This document shows positions 34,196 through 43,482 of a stretch of DNA of 64,000 bases, piece after piece; the first letter of the stretch is position 1; every line of letters starts with the position of its first letter. Source of the stretch: Azophilus sp965247035 (GTDB taxonomy: Bacteria > Pseudomonadota > Gammaproteobacteria > Pseudomonadales > Azotimanducaceae); NCBI GenBank assembly GCA_965247035.1, contig CBDFGJ010000003.1, positions 558,001-622,000 of the forward strand, given 5' to 3'. A model generated the notes under the pieces. It worked only from the letters and a program-made list of their open reading frames with translations. It did not search any database and was not told the origin of the DNA. A program made the position numbers and the translations under genes.

Positions 34196-37150
34196 TTAAC
34201 TGCCGAAGCTGTAGCGCAGGGAAACGCCGTAAATCCTCGGCTCCGTTAAGAAGTAGTTGCGGAAATAGCCGGAGGTGTCCGAGGTCACATAGTGGCCGGT
34301 GACATTGTTGTCGTTCTCCAGGTTGCGGACCCAGGCTTTCGCCTCCCACTTCTCGTTGCTGCTGCGGTAGAACAGCGACAGGTTGTGCTGGTCCCAGCTG
34401 TCTATGCTGTCGCCCACCCGGTTGAACTCCCGTGCGTAGGAGTCACCCTGCCAGTAGTAGTCCCAACGGATGGTGATATTCCCAGCCAAGACATCAACCG
34501 GCAAAGTGTAGTCCGCACCCAAGTGAATTGTGTGCTCCGGCGCATTGGGCAGCTGGTTGCCTTCCAAGTCAAAGGGAACCCCTTCCACCGTGGTCACGCC
34601 GATGGCGTCTAGGAAGGGGCGGGCTATGATCACCGGCACCTCGCCGTCAAAAGTGCCGGGCACGGGGTAGACAGCTCCAGCCGCAACCCCGGCGGTGGTA
34701 ATGATCGGCAAGGCGGCCATCACTTCGGCTCTTGGCGCTGCGTACAGGAAAGCCAGATTGTTCAGGGTAATCCAATCCGGGTTGCCGCCGGTTCGGTCCA
34801 ACGGATCCACGGAGAGCGAATCCTTCACTTTGGTGTCCAACCAGGAATAGGCCAGATCGAGCTGCAGGTTTTCAAACGCTTGCGGGCGCCATAACATCTC
34901 CAACTCCGCTCCCTTGATGTTGGCGTCGATGTTCTCGTTCAAGGAAGTGTTATTCTTGATTCGCGCCACCTGCAATCCGCTGTAGTCATAGGCGAAGAAA
35001 TTGGCGTTCAGGATCATGGAGCCATTGAGCAGGGTGTTCTTGATGCCGATCTCGAAGGCGTCTATTTCCTCATGATCGAAATCAAACTCCGAGTCATCCT
35101 GGAACTGAGGTGGAATGGCGGGGTTGGCGCCGCCCGGCTTGTACCCACGGCTGAAGAAGGCGTAGAGCAGGGTGTTGTCGTTCATCTGCCAGTCGAGGCC
35201 GGCTCGGTAGGTGGTTTCCTTCCAGTTGAACTCCGACGGGCTGCCGGTCAAAGTCCGGGTTTCGCCAAACGCGGGCACTAGCGGCACCGTGGATGCAATG
35301 GCCATTCTTTCCGCGCTCTGTGGGTCTGTTTGCAGAGCCGCCGCCAAGTCCGCCCCTGGCGCGTACAGGCTGATCAGCGCACGCTCCCCATCGGTGGGCG
35401 CAGCGCCGTTGACGAAACCAGGCACCCGCGTCCACAAGGGTTGGGCCAAGAACCCGGCCACCGCGGTGGATAGCGGGAAGTTGGCGTCCGTCGCGTTCCA
35501 CAACAGGCTAGAGTCCTGAGTCTCCTTATCATCATCGTTGTAGCGCAAGCCCAAAATCAGTTTGAGCCGGTCGGTTATGTCCCAATAAACCTCGCCAAAC
35601 AAGGCGTAGCCTTCGCTGCGGACGCCGTTGCCCGGCTCTGAGGTATTGTTGAAGTAACCTGGATACATATCCGGACGGCCATCTAGGGTATTGGCGTTGA
35701 CGTAGTAGTCGCCATTGCTTTTCGTTTCAAATTGGGTGTAGCCAAGGAGAAAGTTGAAGTGACCCTCAAAGCTGGACTGAAGCTTGAACTCCACCGTCCA
35801 GCCTTCCGCGTCGCTGTCCGATTGGTCAAAGGTGTACGCTCGGCTATATCCGAACTCTTGGCAAACCCCGCCAATCACGCCGGAATTGCCATCAAGAACG
35901 TTGCAGGGGCCAGGCCGAAATTCGTCACCCGCGCCGCCGGCGGGAATGGAGATGGGCCAAAGCCCGTCCGCCCGGTAGAAGTTCGGTCCCAATTCGTTGT
36001 CCACGTTCATGTTGTAGTCTTGGCGCGTTAGGTACTGGCTATCGAGCAGCCCGCCAATTACGCCAAGGTTGTATGGACCGAAATCCCAATTGAAGCCGAA
36101 GGAGACCTGTTCGTTTGCGCTATCGTAGTAAGGTTCGTAGTCGGTGTGCATGGTGCGCAGGTCCAGTTGCGGCCTCGGCCAGTTGAATACGCCCGTCCCA
36201 TTTGGGCTGCCGAGCGGATGCAGGCCGTAGAGCCCCGCCACCAAGTTGGCGAACTGGGCGGTGTCGTGGGGCGTCTCGAAACCGAATGCGTCCGGGTCGC
36301 AACCATAGGTGGGGATGGGGCCGGTCACGCAGACCTGGTTGGTGATGCGGGCTCGGCTGCTCTTTTCATCGTAGTTTGTGTACATGACCCAGAGGTCCAT
36401 GTTGTCCGTGATCTGCCACGCTGCCGTGGCCCGCAACTCCCATTGGTCACGATCGTCCACATCATCGCTGAGGCCTTCAAGAACCCGGCCATCCAAGCCC
36501 ATCTGGTCGGCCGCCAGGTTCTTGGTGTAGCCATCGCGCTGCAAGCTCATGCCCGCGATTCTCACCGCGAAGCGGTCGCCGAAGGGAATGTTCAACGCCC
36601 CTTTGAAGCGCTCGTTGGAGTAGTCTCCAACTTCCACGTTGAGAAAGCCGTTGACGGATTCAAAATCCGGCTTTTTGGTGACGAAGTTCACCGTGCCGCC
36701 GGTTGCGTTCCGGCCGTACAGCGTGCCCTGCGGCCCCCTCAGTATTTCGACGCGCTCTAAGTCGTAGAACTCCTGAGTGTTTAGGTTGGGGGTTATGGCG
36801 ATTGAATTGGTGTGAATGGACACCCCTGCATCCCCAGTCGCCGCGGTCACCAGCCGCCCGATGCCGCGTATGCTCAAGGAATTGTTGCCGAAGTTTGTGG
36901 GCGTGAAACTCACATTTGGCGCGTTCATCTGCAAATCCGATACGGTGATGACCTGCTTGCTCTCAAGCATCTCCCCGGTCAGCGCGGTCACCGCGATCGG
37001 CACGTCCTGAATGTTCTCCGAAACCCGTTGGGTGGTAACGATCACCTCTTCAATAATTGACCTCTCCTCCGACTGAGCGATGGCGATTTGAGCCACGCTG
37101 ATTGAGGCCAACACAAACGCTCCTTGGACGAAACGAAACAGCTTTTTCAT
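34196..37150 (-). CDS. TonB-dependent outer-membrane receptor, large
   Basis: A 984-residue receptor, larger than the other two because of long extracellular loops. The ATG at 37150 is preceded by GAGAGGAT and starts a Sec signal (MKKLFRFVQGAFVLASISVA) ending near QIAIAQ. The TonB-box-like IIEEVIVTTQRV follows, then the plug signatures LSIRGIGRLV and EILRGPQGTLYGRNATGG. Several loops contain paired Cys (for example CVTGPIPTYGC and CNVLDGNSGVIGGVC). The chain ends YSFGS, without a terminal aromatic residue. Divergent neighbours do not reveal a substrate. Confidence 0.95.
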   Translation of the reverse strand: MKKLFRFVQGAFVLASISVAQIAIAQSEERSIIEEVIVTTQRVSENIQDVPIAVTALTGEMLESKQVITVSDLQMNAPNVSFTPTNFGNNSLSIRGIGRLVTAATGDAGVSIHTNSIAITPNLNTQEFYDLERVEILRGPQGTLYGRNATGGTVNFVTKKPDFESVNGFLNVEVGDYSNERFKGALNIPFGDRFAVRIAGMSLQRDGYTKNLAADQMGLDGRVLEGLSDDVDDRDQWELRATAAWQITDNMDLWVMYTNYDEKSSRARITNQVCVTGPIPTYGCDPDAFGFETPHDTAQFANLVAGLYGLHPLGSPNGTGVFNWPRPQLDLRTMHTDYEPYYDSANEQVSFGFNWDFGPYNLGVIGGLLDSQYLTRQDYNMNVDNELGPNFYRADGLWPISIPAGGAGDEFRPGPCNVLDGNSGVIGGVCQEFGYSRAYTFDQSDSDAEGWTVEFKLQSSFEGHFNFLLGYTQFETKSNGDYYVNANTLDGRPDMYPGYFNNTSEPGNGVRSEGYALFGEVYWDITDRLKLILGLRYNDDDKETQDSSLLWNATDANFPLSTAVAGFLAQPLWTRVPGFVNGAAPTDGERALISLYAPGADLAAALQTDPQSAERMAIASTVPLVPAFGETRTLTGSPSEFNWKETTYRAGLDWQMNDNTLLYAFFSRGYKPGGANPAIPPQFQDDSEFDFDHEEIDAFEIGIKNTLLNGSMILNANFFAYDYSGLQVARIKNNTSLNENIDANIKGAELEMLWRPQAFENLQLDLAYSWLDTKVKDSLSVDPLDRTGGNPDWITLNNLAFLYAAPRAEVMAALPIITTAGVAAGAVYPVPGTFDGEVPVIIARPFLDAIGVTTVEGVPFDLEGNQLPNAPEHTIHLGADYTLPVDVLAGNITIRWDYYWQGDSYAREFNRVGDSIDSWDQHNLSLFYRSSNEKWEAKAWVRNLENDNNVTGHYVTSDTSGYFRNYFLTEPRIYGVSLRYSFGS

Positions 37151-37453
37151 GATCCTCTCCCTGAATTGCCTGTTGCATCGGTTCGGCCGCGCAAACCGAG
37201 CTATAATCGCTTGGGCCAACCCAAACGGCTAGGTCGCCCCATCACCGGCACCGTGGGCTAGTTAAGCCTAATATGCAAGCGCATTCTAGTACCTCTAGGT
37301 CAGTTTTCCAACCAAGCAGCAAGGCTTGTCCAAGCTCCCCCCACCTTATTCTCTTTTGTTAAGCAAATTGTCAAGCTAAAGCTTGGCGCTACAGCGTCGG
37401 CAATCGCCCTGTGGCATATGCCGATGGGGGCGCGTTCGGTCCACCTAAGCCGT

Positions 37454-38212
37454 TCAGCAGGGCAGGCCTAGGGCTTTGGCCCGGCGTTGTTCCGGCAGGT
37501 AGCTTAGTTGCAGCAGGCGGGAGACGAAGGGATGGCGCTGCGGGTGATAGGAGCCCTCGTTGGCGATTAGCGGCTCCAAGTCAATGTCCTCAGCTACGCC
37601 GAGGAAGGAAAACACGCGACGCAGCGTCTCTGAGTGGTTGTGCAAAAGGTCAAGCGTACGGATGATGTGTACTTGGCCGCGGCCGAAGTGGCGATAGAGG
37701 TTGCCTAGCTGAAAGCTGTACAGCCCCCGGCGACGATAGGAGTGTACGCGCATCGCCGAGTCAGGCCGCCGCGGCTCCATACATCCTCGAATGCGCATCG
37801 GCTCGGCCAACAACGCCCACCAGAGCGGCGCCCGTTCGTTGCCCCGGTTCCTTTCCATGTAGTAGTGGGAGATGGCTCGCTGCGTTCTGTCCCGCAACAG
37901 CACGATCAGCTTCAGGCTGGGGTTGTATTGCTTCAGCGCCGCCGCCACCTCGGGCAGAAACAGGTAGATGGGCGTGACCTCGCCTAGGATGTCCGCTCCC
38001 TGGCAATGGCGGAATGCATTTTCATAGCGTTGGTCGAACTCTTTGGGCGACCAAGCCGGGGAATAGTCCGCACCATCAAACAGGTGGACTTCATCCTGCA
38101 AGGTTAGGCCGATCTGGGGATGCCGGCGCAGGTACTCCCGCAACGCTGAAGTGCCGCATTTCTGCGCGCCAATGACCATGAATCTGACTTTGGGCTGATA
38201 TGCCTGCGCCAT
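37454..38212 (-). CDS. sulfotransferase (PAPS-dependent, heparan-sulfate-type)
   Basis: A 252-residue soluble sulfotransferase. The 5'-phosphosulfate loop is GAQKCGTSALREYLRRHP at residue 15, and the 3'-phosphate-binding segment is LLRDRTQRAISHYYME at about 105; together they define the PAPS fold. The KCGT/S P-loop with HP and the RxxxxSHYxM helix are closest to the deacetylase/sulfotransferase (HSST) type, which modifies carbohydrates. Acceptor unknown. A second sulfotransferase of a different subfamily follows upstream on the same strand 118 bases away. Confidence 0.85.
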   Translation of the reverse strand: MAQAYQPKVRFMVIGAQKCGTSALREYLRRHPQIGLTLQDEVHLFDGADYSPAWSPKEFDQRYENAFRHCQGADILGEVTPIYLFLPEVAAALKQYNPSLKLIVLLRDRTQRAISHYYMERNRGNERAPLWWALLAEPMRIRGCMEPRRPDSAMRVHSYRRRGLYSFQLGNLYRHFGRGQVHIIRTLDLLHNHSETLRRVFSFLGVAEDIDLEPLIANEGSYHPQRHPFVSRLLQLSYLPEQRRAKALGLPC

Positions 38213-38330
38213 GGCAGCGCCTTAGAGAATGGGAAGCGGGTGGGAGAGTCTGTGCCCGCAAAGAGGCGCCCTGAATCGGGTAATCGAAGGGCATTGACCG
38301 TCAACTTGGCTCATCTGCTTTTTTCCAGCG

Positions 38331-39224
38331 TCAACAGGGCTTGGCCGGCGTGCGCCGCCGGTCCCGCATCGCCATGCCCACTTGGGCGGCTTCGGCTTTG
38401 GCGTAGAACGACCAGCAAGCGTGTCCATCGAGTTTGAACAGCGCCTCGGCGCAGCGGCTGATAAATGGGCCGTTGTCGTAAATCGGGTTGGCATTGCGGC
38501 TTGTTAGCGGGCCATCCAGCATTCTTGGCAGGTCGGCGGCGGCTACGACCGGCGCCAAGGCCGCGCCATCGGTCTCAACGATGTCTTCGTAACGAATGAT
38601 GCGAGCCGCCGGCAGGGTCGCTGCATAGGTGCGATAGTACCAGTCGAGCAGTTCGATCTGTCGATCAATGCGCCCTTCAATGGCGTTCAACCGTTTGCGC
38701 AAGCCGTCATCGAACGCCTCCGCCATGGGTGCGCGGCCTTGGCTTAAGGGGAGGTCCAGGGTCTCCCAGGAAGCCAAAACGGCCAACGGATTGCGGATGA
38801 TGGCGCAGCATTCAAAGCAGCCGACCAGTTCCGGTAGAAGGGCGGAGAAGGCATTGGGGTGTTTCACTGCAAGCAGAAAGTTCGGGCTTAGCGCCTTGTC
38901 TACACCGGGCCTGACGGTCGCGGTGATTGCCGAGCGGCGTTTGCCTCCCGGCTTGCTGCGAAAGGTGTTGGTCTCGTCGCCGCCCATAGCCTTGCCGGGC
39001 ATGGGCCGCCGCTGCAACGCAAGGCGCCGAACGGCGTTCAGGAAGGCCCCAAGCCGCTGCTGCCGGCCGCGCTCGTCCGGCGCTTGGACCAGTTTGGTCA
39101 GATCCAGCGGCTCAACAAGCGCAACTGCGTTCGGCAGGCGGTTGATGAGCGAGCAAACCAGCGTTGTGCCGGACCTCGGGATGCCGGCGATCAAAAGGTT
39201 TTGCGGCTCTAAGCCACCTTTCAC
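38331..39224 (-). CDS. sulfotransferase family protein
   Basis: A 297-residue protein with the PAPS P-loop LLIAGIPRSGTTLVCSLINR at residue 10 and a 3'-phosphate site in CAIIRNPLAVLASWETL at about 140, plus IIRYEDIVET, typical of the Sulfotransfer_1/3 families. The acceptor is not predictable. GTG start. It precedes the other sulfotransferase on the same strand, so the pair may be co-transcribed, but no PAPS-synthesis (cysCND-like) genes are in the window. Confidence 0.82.
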   Translation of the reverse strand: MKGGLEPQNLLIAGIPRSGTTLVCSLINRLPNAVALVEPLDLTKLVQAPDERGRQQRLGAFLNAVRRLALQRRPMPGKAMGGDETNTFRSKPGGKRRSAITATVRPGVDKALSPNFLLAVKHPNAFSALLPELVGCFECCAIIRNPLAVLASWETLDLPLSQGRAPMAEAFDDGLRKRLNAIEGRIDRQIELLDWYYRTYAATLPAARIIRYEDIVETDGAALAPVVAAADLPRMLDGPLTSRNANPIYDNGPFISRCAEALFKLDGHACWSFYAKAEAAQVGMAMRDRRRTPAKPC

Positions 39225-39318
39225 TCGCGGTGCCCTAATTTTCTATACGCATGTGGTTGTTTCTGCTCTATGCTTTGGTCGCAGCGTAGAACTCCTTGCC
39301 CATCTTAGCAGCAGCGCC

Positions 39319-39621
39319 ATGACCAAGTTTGCAGTCGGCCAGATCGTCAAGCACTTGAAATTCGGCTACCGGGGGGTGATCTTTCAAGTTGACGCCGCGT
39401 TCGAGTTGAGCGAGGAATGGTATGAGGCCGTGGCCCGCAGCCGGCCGCCCAAGAATGCGCCTTGGCACCATGTTCTGGTGGACGGCACCGCCCACAGCAC
39501 TTACGTGGCCGAGCAGCACTTGGCCTTGAGCAAGAACTGTTCGCAGGTGGACCATCTGCTGCTCGGACGCTACTTCGAACGCTACGATGGCCGCCGCTAT
39601 CATCCGCCCGAACTGCATTAG
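39319..39621 (+). CDS. hspQ: heat-shock protein HspQ (YccV-like)
   Basis: A 100-residue YccV/HspQ domain protein. The family core is clear: FAVGQIVKHLKFGYRGVIFQVD at the start, then WYEAVARSRPPKNAPWHHVLVDG and TYVAEQHL. In enterobacteria HspQ is a Lon specificity factor that binds hemimethylated DNA. The ATG at 39319 is used; the longer open frame upstream is antisense to the sulfotransferase. It converges with the ferredoxin-like gene across 15 bases. Confidence 0.92.
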   Translation: MTKFAVGQIVKHLKFGYRGVIFQVDAAFELSEEWYEAVARSRPPKNAPWHHVLVDGTAHSTYVAEQHLALSKNCSQVDHLLLGRYFERYDGRRYHPPELH

Positions 39622-39636
39622 CCCGCCAACAGGGTT

Positions 39637-40542
39637 TCAACAGATTGAAGCAGTGCTGCCGGACGATTTCGCCAAGGCCACATAGGGGTGGGCCTCCTTC
39701 AACTCGGCATCGCCGCAGGTTGCTAGCACCCGCAAGGGCGCTTCGGCCCGCGCAACGCTGATGCTAAGATGCTTGCCATCCCGGGCGAACGTGACCTCAG
39801 CTCGGCGCTCATCACCCTGCACGTCTACCAAGACGAGGTTGCCGCCGCCGGCAAAACCCTCCGCCGCCTGCACGGGCTTTGGGTAGCAGGTGCGTCCGCG
39901 CAGATAGGCGATGGACAATTCGCCCGCCTCCACCCGGCGCACTAGCTCGTCAACCGCGGCGGTTTGAGTGGTGTCCTTCCGGGTGCGGACGCGGCCATAG
40001 AGCGCACCTTGGGGCAGCACCAGCAGGTTCGGCGCAAAACGATGTCCGCCTAGGTGGGTGGACTGCCAGACTCGCTCGCCAACCAGTTCGCGCAGACGCT
40101 GATGCACCGGCAGCCCAAACCGAGCGCAGCACAGATCCCGTTGGCCATTGGTGCAAACAAAATAGTGTGGCGCTCGCAGCCGCTCACCGCTGGCCGTCGC
40201 CGCCAGTTCAGCGATGGGGGTGGCGGTCAAGCCGCGGTAGCCGTCCGCCCCGGAGGAGAAAGTGCGCAAAACACCATCTGCATGAATCAGCAAACGGACA
40301 TCCATCGCCTCCCGCTCCGGCTGGCGGATGAACTGAACTCGCACCTTCCGGCCCTGCGCCGCCAAGGCGCGGACGCCTTCGGCCAACCAATCCTGGGTGC
40401 TTCGCGCCAACTCATTGTCGGTGAGCGCCTTGGCCCGCCAACGCGCCCGGTACTCCAGCAGCAGCCACAGATCCACCTCATCGGCGGTGCCGAGCATCTG
40501 CTCATCGGTGTTTTCCTCGCTGCAATACGGCCGTGCGTTCAT
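39637..40542 (-). CDS. sucrase/ferredoxin-like (thioredoxin-fold [2Fe-2S]) protein
   Basis: A 301-residue protein of the Suc_Fer-like family. The N-terminal RPYCSEENTDEQMLGTAD matches the family's Cys-containing start, and the C-terminal half holds the cluster-binding region FVCTNGQRDLCCARFG with HLGGHRFAPNLLVLPQG after it. Function in bacteria is undefined; the fold is thioredoxin-like ferredoxin. I take the ATG at 40542 (MNARPYC); an ATG 30 bases upstream would add MGCDCCFNTT. Monocistronic, divergent from the acyl-CoA dehydrogenase gene. Confidence 0.8.
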   Translation of the reverse strand: MNARPYCSEENTDEQMLGTADEVDLWLLLEYRARWRAKALTDNELARSTQDWLAEGVRALAAQGRKVRVQFIRQPEREAMDVRLLIHADGVLRTFSSGADGYRGLTATPIAELAATASGERLRAPHYFVCTNGQRDLCCARFGLPVHQRLRELVGERVWQSTHLGGHRFAPNLLVLPQGALYGRVRTRKDTTQTAAVDELVRRVEAGELSIAYLRGRTCYPKPVQAAEGFAGGGNLVLVDVQGDERRAEVTFARDGKHLSISVARAEAPLRVLATCGDAELKEAHPYVALAKSSGSTASIC

Positions 40543-40709
40543 GGTTGTATTGAAGCAGCAATCGCAACCCATTGGAAACGCCACACGCGCCTTTGAAGGG
40601 CTTGGCTGCCCGTACCCTTGCGCAATCGCCGGAGACAATTGCCGCCGCACTTGCGCACAGGGTTGGGACTCGCTAGCGTAATCCGCCCCTGACGACCCTG
40701 AGGAAAGGC

Positions 40710-41888
40710 ATGACCGGGCACTATCTAACCGAGGAGCGGCGTATGATTCAAGATGCCGCACGGGAGTTTGCTCGTCAAGAGGTGCTGCCCGTAGCCAACG
40801 CCTTGGATCCAGTGCAGGGCGAAATTCCCATGGACTTGCGCCGAAAGATGGGGGAGCTGGGCTATTTCGGCATCCAGATGGCCGAGGAGCACGGCGGCAT
40901 GGGCTTAGGCGTGTTTGAATACTGTCTGGTGGCGGAGGAGTTGGCGCGCGGTTGGATGAGCGTCGCCAGCATCATTGCCAGGGCCTCGTCGCTGATGAAC
41001 GTGGGTGGCTGGCCGGATGAGAAGCGCCGGGCGCTGACCGCCAAAGCCGCCCGTGGCGAATATCTGGCTGCGGTTTCCCTGTCTGAACCCAATGTGGGCT
41101 CAGACCTCGCCTCAGTCAGCTGCCGGGCGGTCCTCAAGGGCGACGAATGGGTGATCACCGGCAACAAGTACTGGTGTACCTTCGCCGACGGGGCCGACTA
41201 CATCCAGCTTCTCGCCCGGGCCGAACGAGCCGAGCACCTAGGCTTCACGGGGCTGCGCAACTTCATCATTGAAAAGGAGCGCGGTCGCCTGCCCGAAGGC
41301 TGTTCCGGGTCGCCCATCCCCAAAATCGGCTATTTCGGCTGGAACACCTTTGAATTGGCCTTCGATGGCTGTCGCATTCCCAAGGAGAACATCGTCACTG
41401 GCCATGGCGGTGATGGCTTCAAGAACACCGTACACTGGTTGAACGTAGCCAGAGCGCACACGGCGGCGCGTTCCATCGGCTTGGCGAGAGGTGCCCTTGA
41501 GGATGCCATGGCCTACGCCGGCGAGCGGGTGCAGTTCGGCGTTCCCATCTCGGACTTTCAGGAAACGCGCTTCAAGATCGCCCGCATGGCCAGTGAAGTA
41601 GAGGCGGCGCGGCAGCTAATGTACCACGTTGCCACCCTTATGGACAACGGCGAAAGGGCCGACCGGGAAGCCGCTATGGTGAAGTGGTACGCCAGCGAAA
41701 TGGCGGAGCGTGTGACTTCGGATGCCTTGCAGATCCTAGGCGGCGCCGGCTACACCAAGCTGCATGCGGTGGAGCGCTATTGGCGCGACGCCCGCCTGAC
41801 CAAGATATTCGAGGGCACCAGCGAGATTCAGCTGCGCATCATTTCGGACCGTCTGCTCGGCAAGCCGTCGAGCCGCAACTTGGCTTAG
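40710..41888 (+). CDS. acyl-CoA dehydrogenase
   Basis: A 392-residue FAD flavoenzyme introducing the alpha-beta double bond into acyl-CoA. The signature SLSEPNVGSDLAS and WVITGNKYWCTFAD define the middle domain; RVQFGVPISDFQ and LQILGGAGYTK lie in the C-terminal domain, and IFEGTSEIQLRI carries the catalytic Glu. GAGGAAA lies before the ATG. No electron-transfer flavoprotein genes are nearby. The next gene plsC follows after 29 bases on the same strand. Chain-length preference is unknown. Confidence 0.93.
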   Translation: MTGHYLTEERRMIQDAAREFARQEVLPVANALDPVQGEIPMDLRRKMGELGYFGIQMAEEHGGMGLGVFEYCLVAEELARGWMSVASIIARASSLMNVGGWPDEKRRALTAKAARGEYLAAVSLSEPNVGSDLASVSCRAVLKGDEWVITGNKYWCTFADGADYIQLLARAERAEHLGFTGLRNFIIEKERGRLPEGCSGSPIPKIGYFGWNTFELAFDGCRIPKENIVTGHGGDGFKNTVHWLNVARAHTAARSIGLARGALEDAMAYAGERVQFGVPISDFQETRFKIARMASEVEAARQLMYHVATLMDNGERADREAAMVKWYASEMAERVTSDALQILGGAGYTKLHAVERYWRDARLTKIFEGTSEIQLRIISDRLLGKPSSRNLA

Positions 41889-41917
41889 CCGGAATATTGC
41901 GCCAAGCCTCGGGGTCA

Positions 41918-42697
41918 ATGATGCGTGGCGCGAGCCAACTCCTGCGGGCCTGCCTGTTCTACCTTGGCTACGCGGCGGCTACCCTTGTTTGGGGCACCCT
42001 TGCCATCGCCGTTGGTTGGGCCATGCCGCCGCCGGTGCGGTTTGAATTAGTGATCGGCGTTTGGACGCGAGCCGTTTTGCTGTGGCTGCGCATCACCTGC
42101 GGCGTGCGCGTGGAAGTGCGGGGCCGAGAAAATATTCCCCGGCAACCCTGCGTGGTGCTTTCCCATCACGAGAGCACTTGGGAGACGCTGTTCCTGCAAA
42201 CCCTGTTCCGTCCCCTAACTACGTTGATCAAGCGGGAGCTGTTGTGGATTCCTGTCTTTGGCTGGGCGCTCGCGGTGAACAAACCCATCGCGATCGATCG
42301 GGGCAGCCCGCGTGCCGCTTTGAAAAAGCTCATTAGCACTGGGCGTGTGCGCTTGGCGGAGGGTTTTTGCGTGTTGCTGTTTCCCGAAGGCACGCGCATG
42401 CCGCCGGGGCAAGTGGGCTCCTTTCAGCCCGGCGGCGCCGCGCTGGCCGCGGCCGCCGGGGTGCCGTTGGTGGTGGTCTCCCACAACGCCGGGCGCTGTT
42501 GGCCGGCGCATCAACTGCGCAAGGAGCCTGGTGTCATCTCCGTGGCTATCGCCCCGGCCATCGCCACCGGCGGTTCCTCCAAGCAAAGGAACGATCAGGC
42601 CCGTGCGGCCATGAAGCGCCTGATGGACGAAATCAACGGTCAGAACGCCTGTGCTGGCGACCATCGCCAGCCAAGCGATGGCCCGAATCAGAAATAG
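41918..42697 (+). CDS. plsC: 1-acyl-sn-glycerol-3-phosphate acyltransferase
   Basis: A 259-residue membrane-associated LPA acyltransferase. An N-terminal hydrophobic helix (about residues 10-35) precedes block I SHHESTWETLFLQ (HxxxxE variant common in proteobacterial PlsC), then LLWIPVFGWAL, IAIDRGSP, and block III LLFPEGTRMPPGQ. It makes phosphatidic acid from lysophosphatidate. Two adjacent ATG codons mark the start at 41918. Its 3' end borders the IS remnant region. Confidence 0.9.
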   Translation: MMRGASQLLRACLFYLGYAAATLVWGTLAIAVGWAMPPPVRFELVIGVWTRAVLLWLRITCGVRVEVRGRENIPRQPCVVLSHHESTWETLFLQTLFRPLTTLIKRELLWIPVFGWALAVNKPIAIDRGSPRAALKKLISTGRVRLAEGFCVLLFPEGTRMPPGQVGSFQPGGAALAAAAGVPLVVVSHNAGRCWPAHQLRKEPGVISVAIAPAIATGGSSKQRNDQARAAMKRLMDEINGQNACAGDHRQPSDGPNQK

Positions 42698-43340
42698 CAA
42701 GTCGCTGAGCGCTCGCTACGATGGTGAGCGGCGCGGCACCCCGAGCCCACAATGCAATTGTGCAGCCGAACCAGCGACCGGTCCCACAGAAATTCAAAGG
42801 GCGGTGAGCAGGAAGCCAATCGCGGCCAGGAGCGCGGCAATCACCGTGTAGAGACTGGTGCAAATTGGGTTGAATCTGCTCATTCTGGCGTGTTTTCCAA
42901 GATGTTGGCGAGGAGCGGTATGCTTTGAGCGGGTTTTCGGCCTGTCGTGGCCCCGAAACCTGCGGTTTCGGACGAATTCGAACGGACCCCGCCCCTAGGT
43001 GGTCGGGCATGTGGATCCAGCCGCGGGGCGGAACGGACCGCACGACAAACACAAAACCACCCACGAGCCTGCCAGTGAGCAGCTCAACGCCAATTTCAAA
43101 CCAGTCGCGCCGACTTGCGGCGCTGAAAACAGGCAAAAAATCGAGCTGCCCTGCAGCAGGTTCAAGGTCGTCGCCTTGAAGCTCAGCTGGGGTTTCGCAA
43201 CAGTCTTCGGATGGCAATTGGAGCGAAGTTTGGTCACATTCCGTCACGATGGAATTTTTCGTTTTAATTGGTTAAGAAATTGTATTTTCAGATTTTTTCA
43301 GAGCTTTGATATCCACTTCGTGAAATATTCTGGCTAGGGC
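42698..43340 (-). pseudogene. IS debris: IS1380-type left end and R2 repeat, 5' of fhs
   Basis: On the minus strand, from 43247, a start MTECDQTSLQLP is identical to the beginning of the IS1380-type fragment at 52849, and about 90 bases before it resemble that element's left end (CTGAAAA...TTAACC...). Immediately after about 12 codons the sequence jumps to R2-repeat sequence (KTVAKPQLSFKATTLNLLQ in one frame). The remaining 42863-43170 stretch matches 10660-10800 in pieces. No intact gene is present; 42698-42860 is unassigned. Confidence 0.55.
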
Positions 43341-43482
43341 AATTGACTTCCGCTGAGGTGTTGTTCAGTGTGCGCCCGCCGCCGTGGGGATGGATGCAAG
43401 CGGCATTCGAACATGACGAAGAAGGCGGCGTTGCGGCAGCGGATATCGGCGCTAAAACGGTGGGTGCGAGAGGTATCCGAAC

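Noticed and set aside
33829..34302. 157-residue plus-strand ORF through the tandem 105-bp repeat
   Set aside because: Openness follows from the repeat length being a multiple of three; no start signal and its right part is antisense to the receptor gene end.
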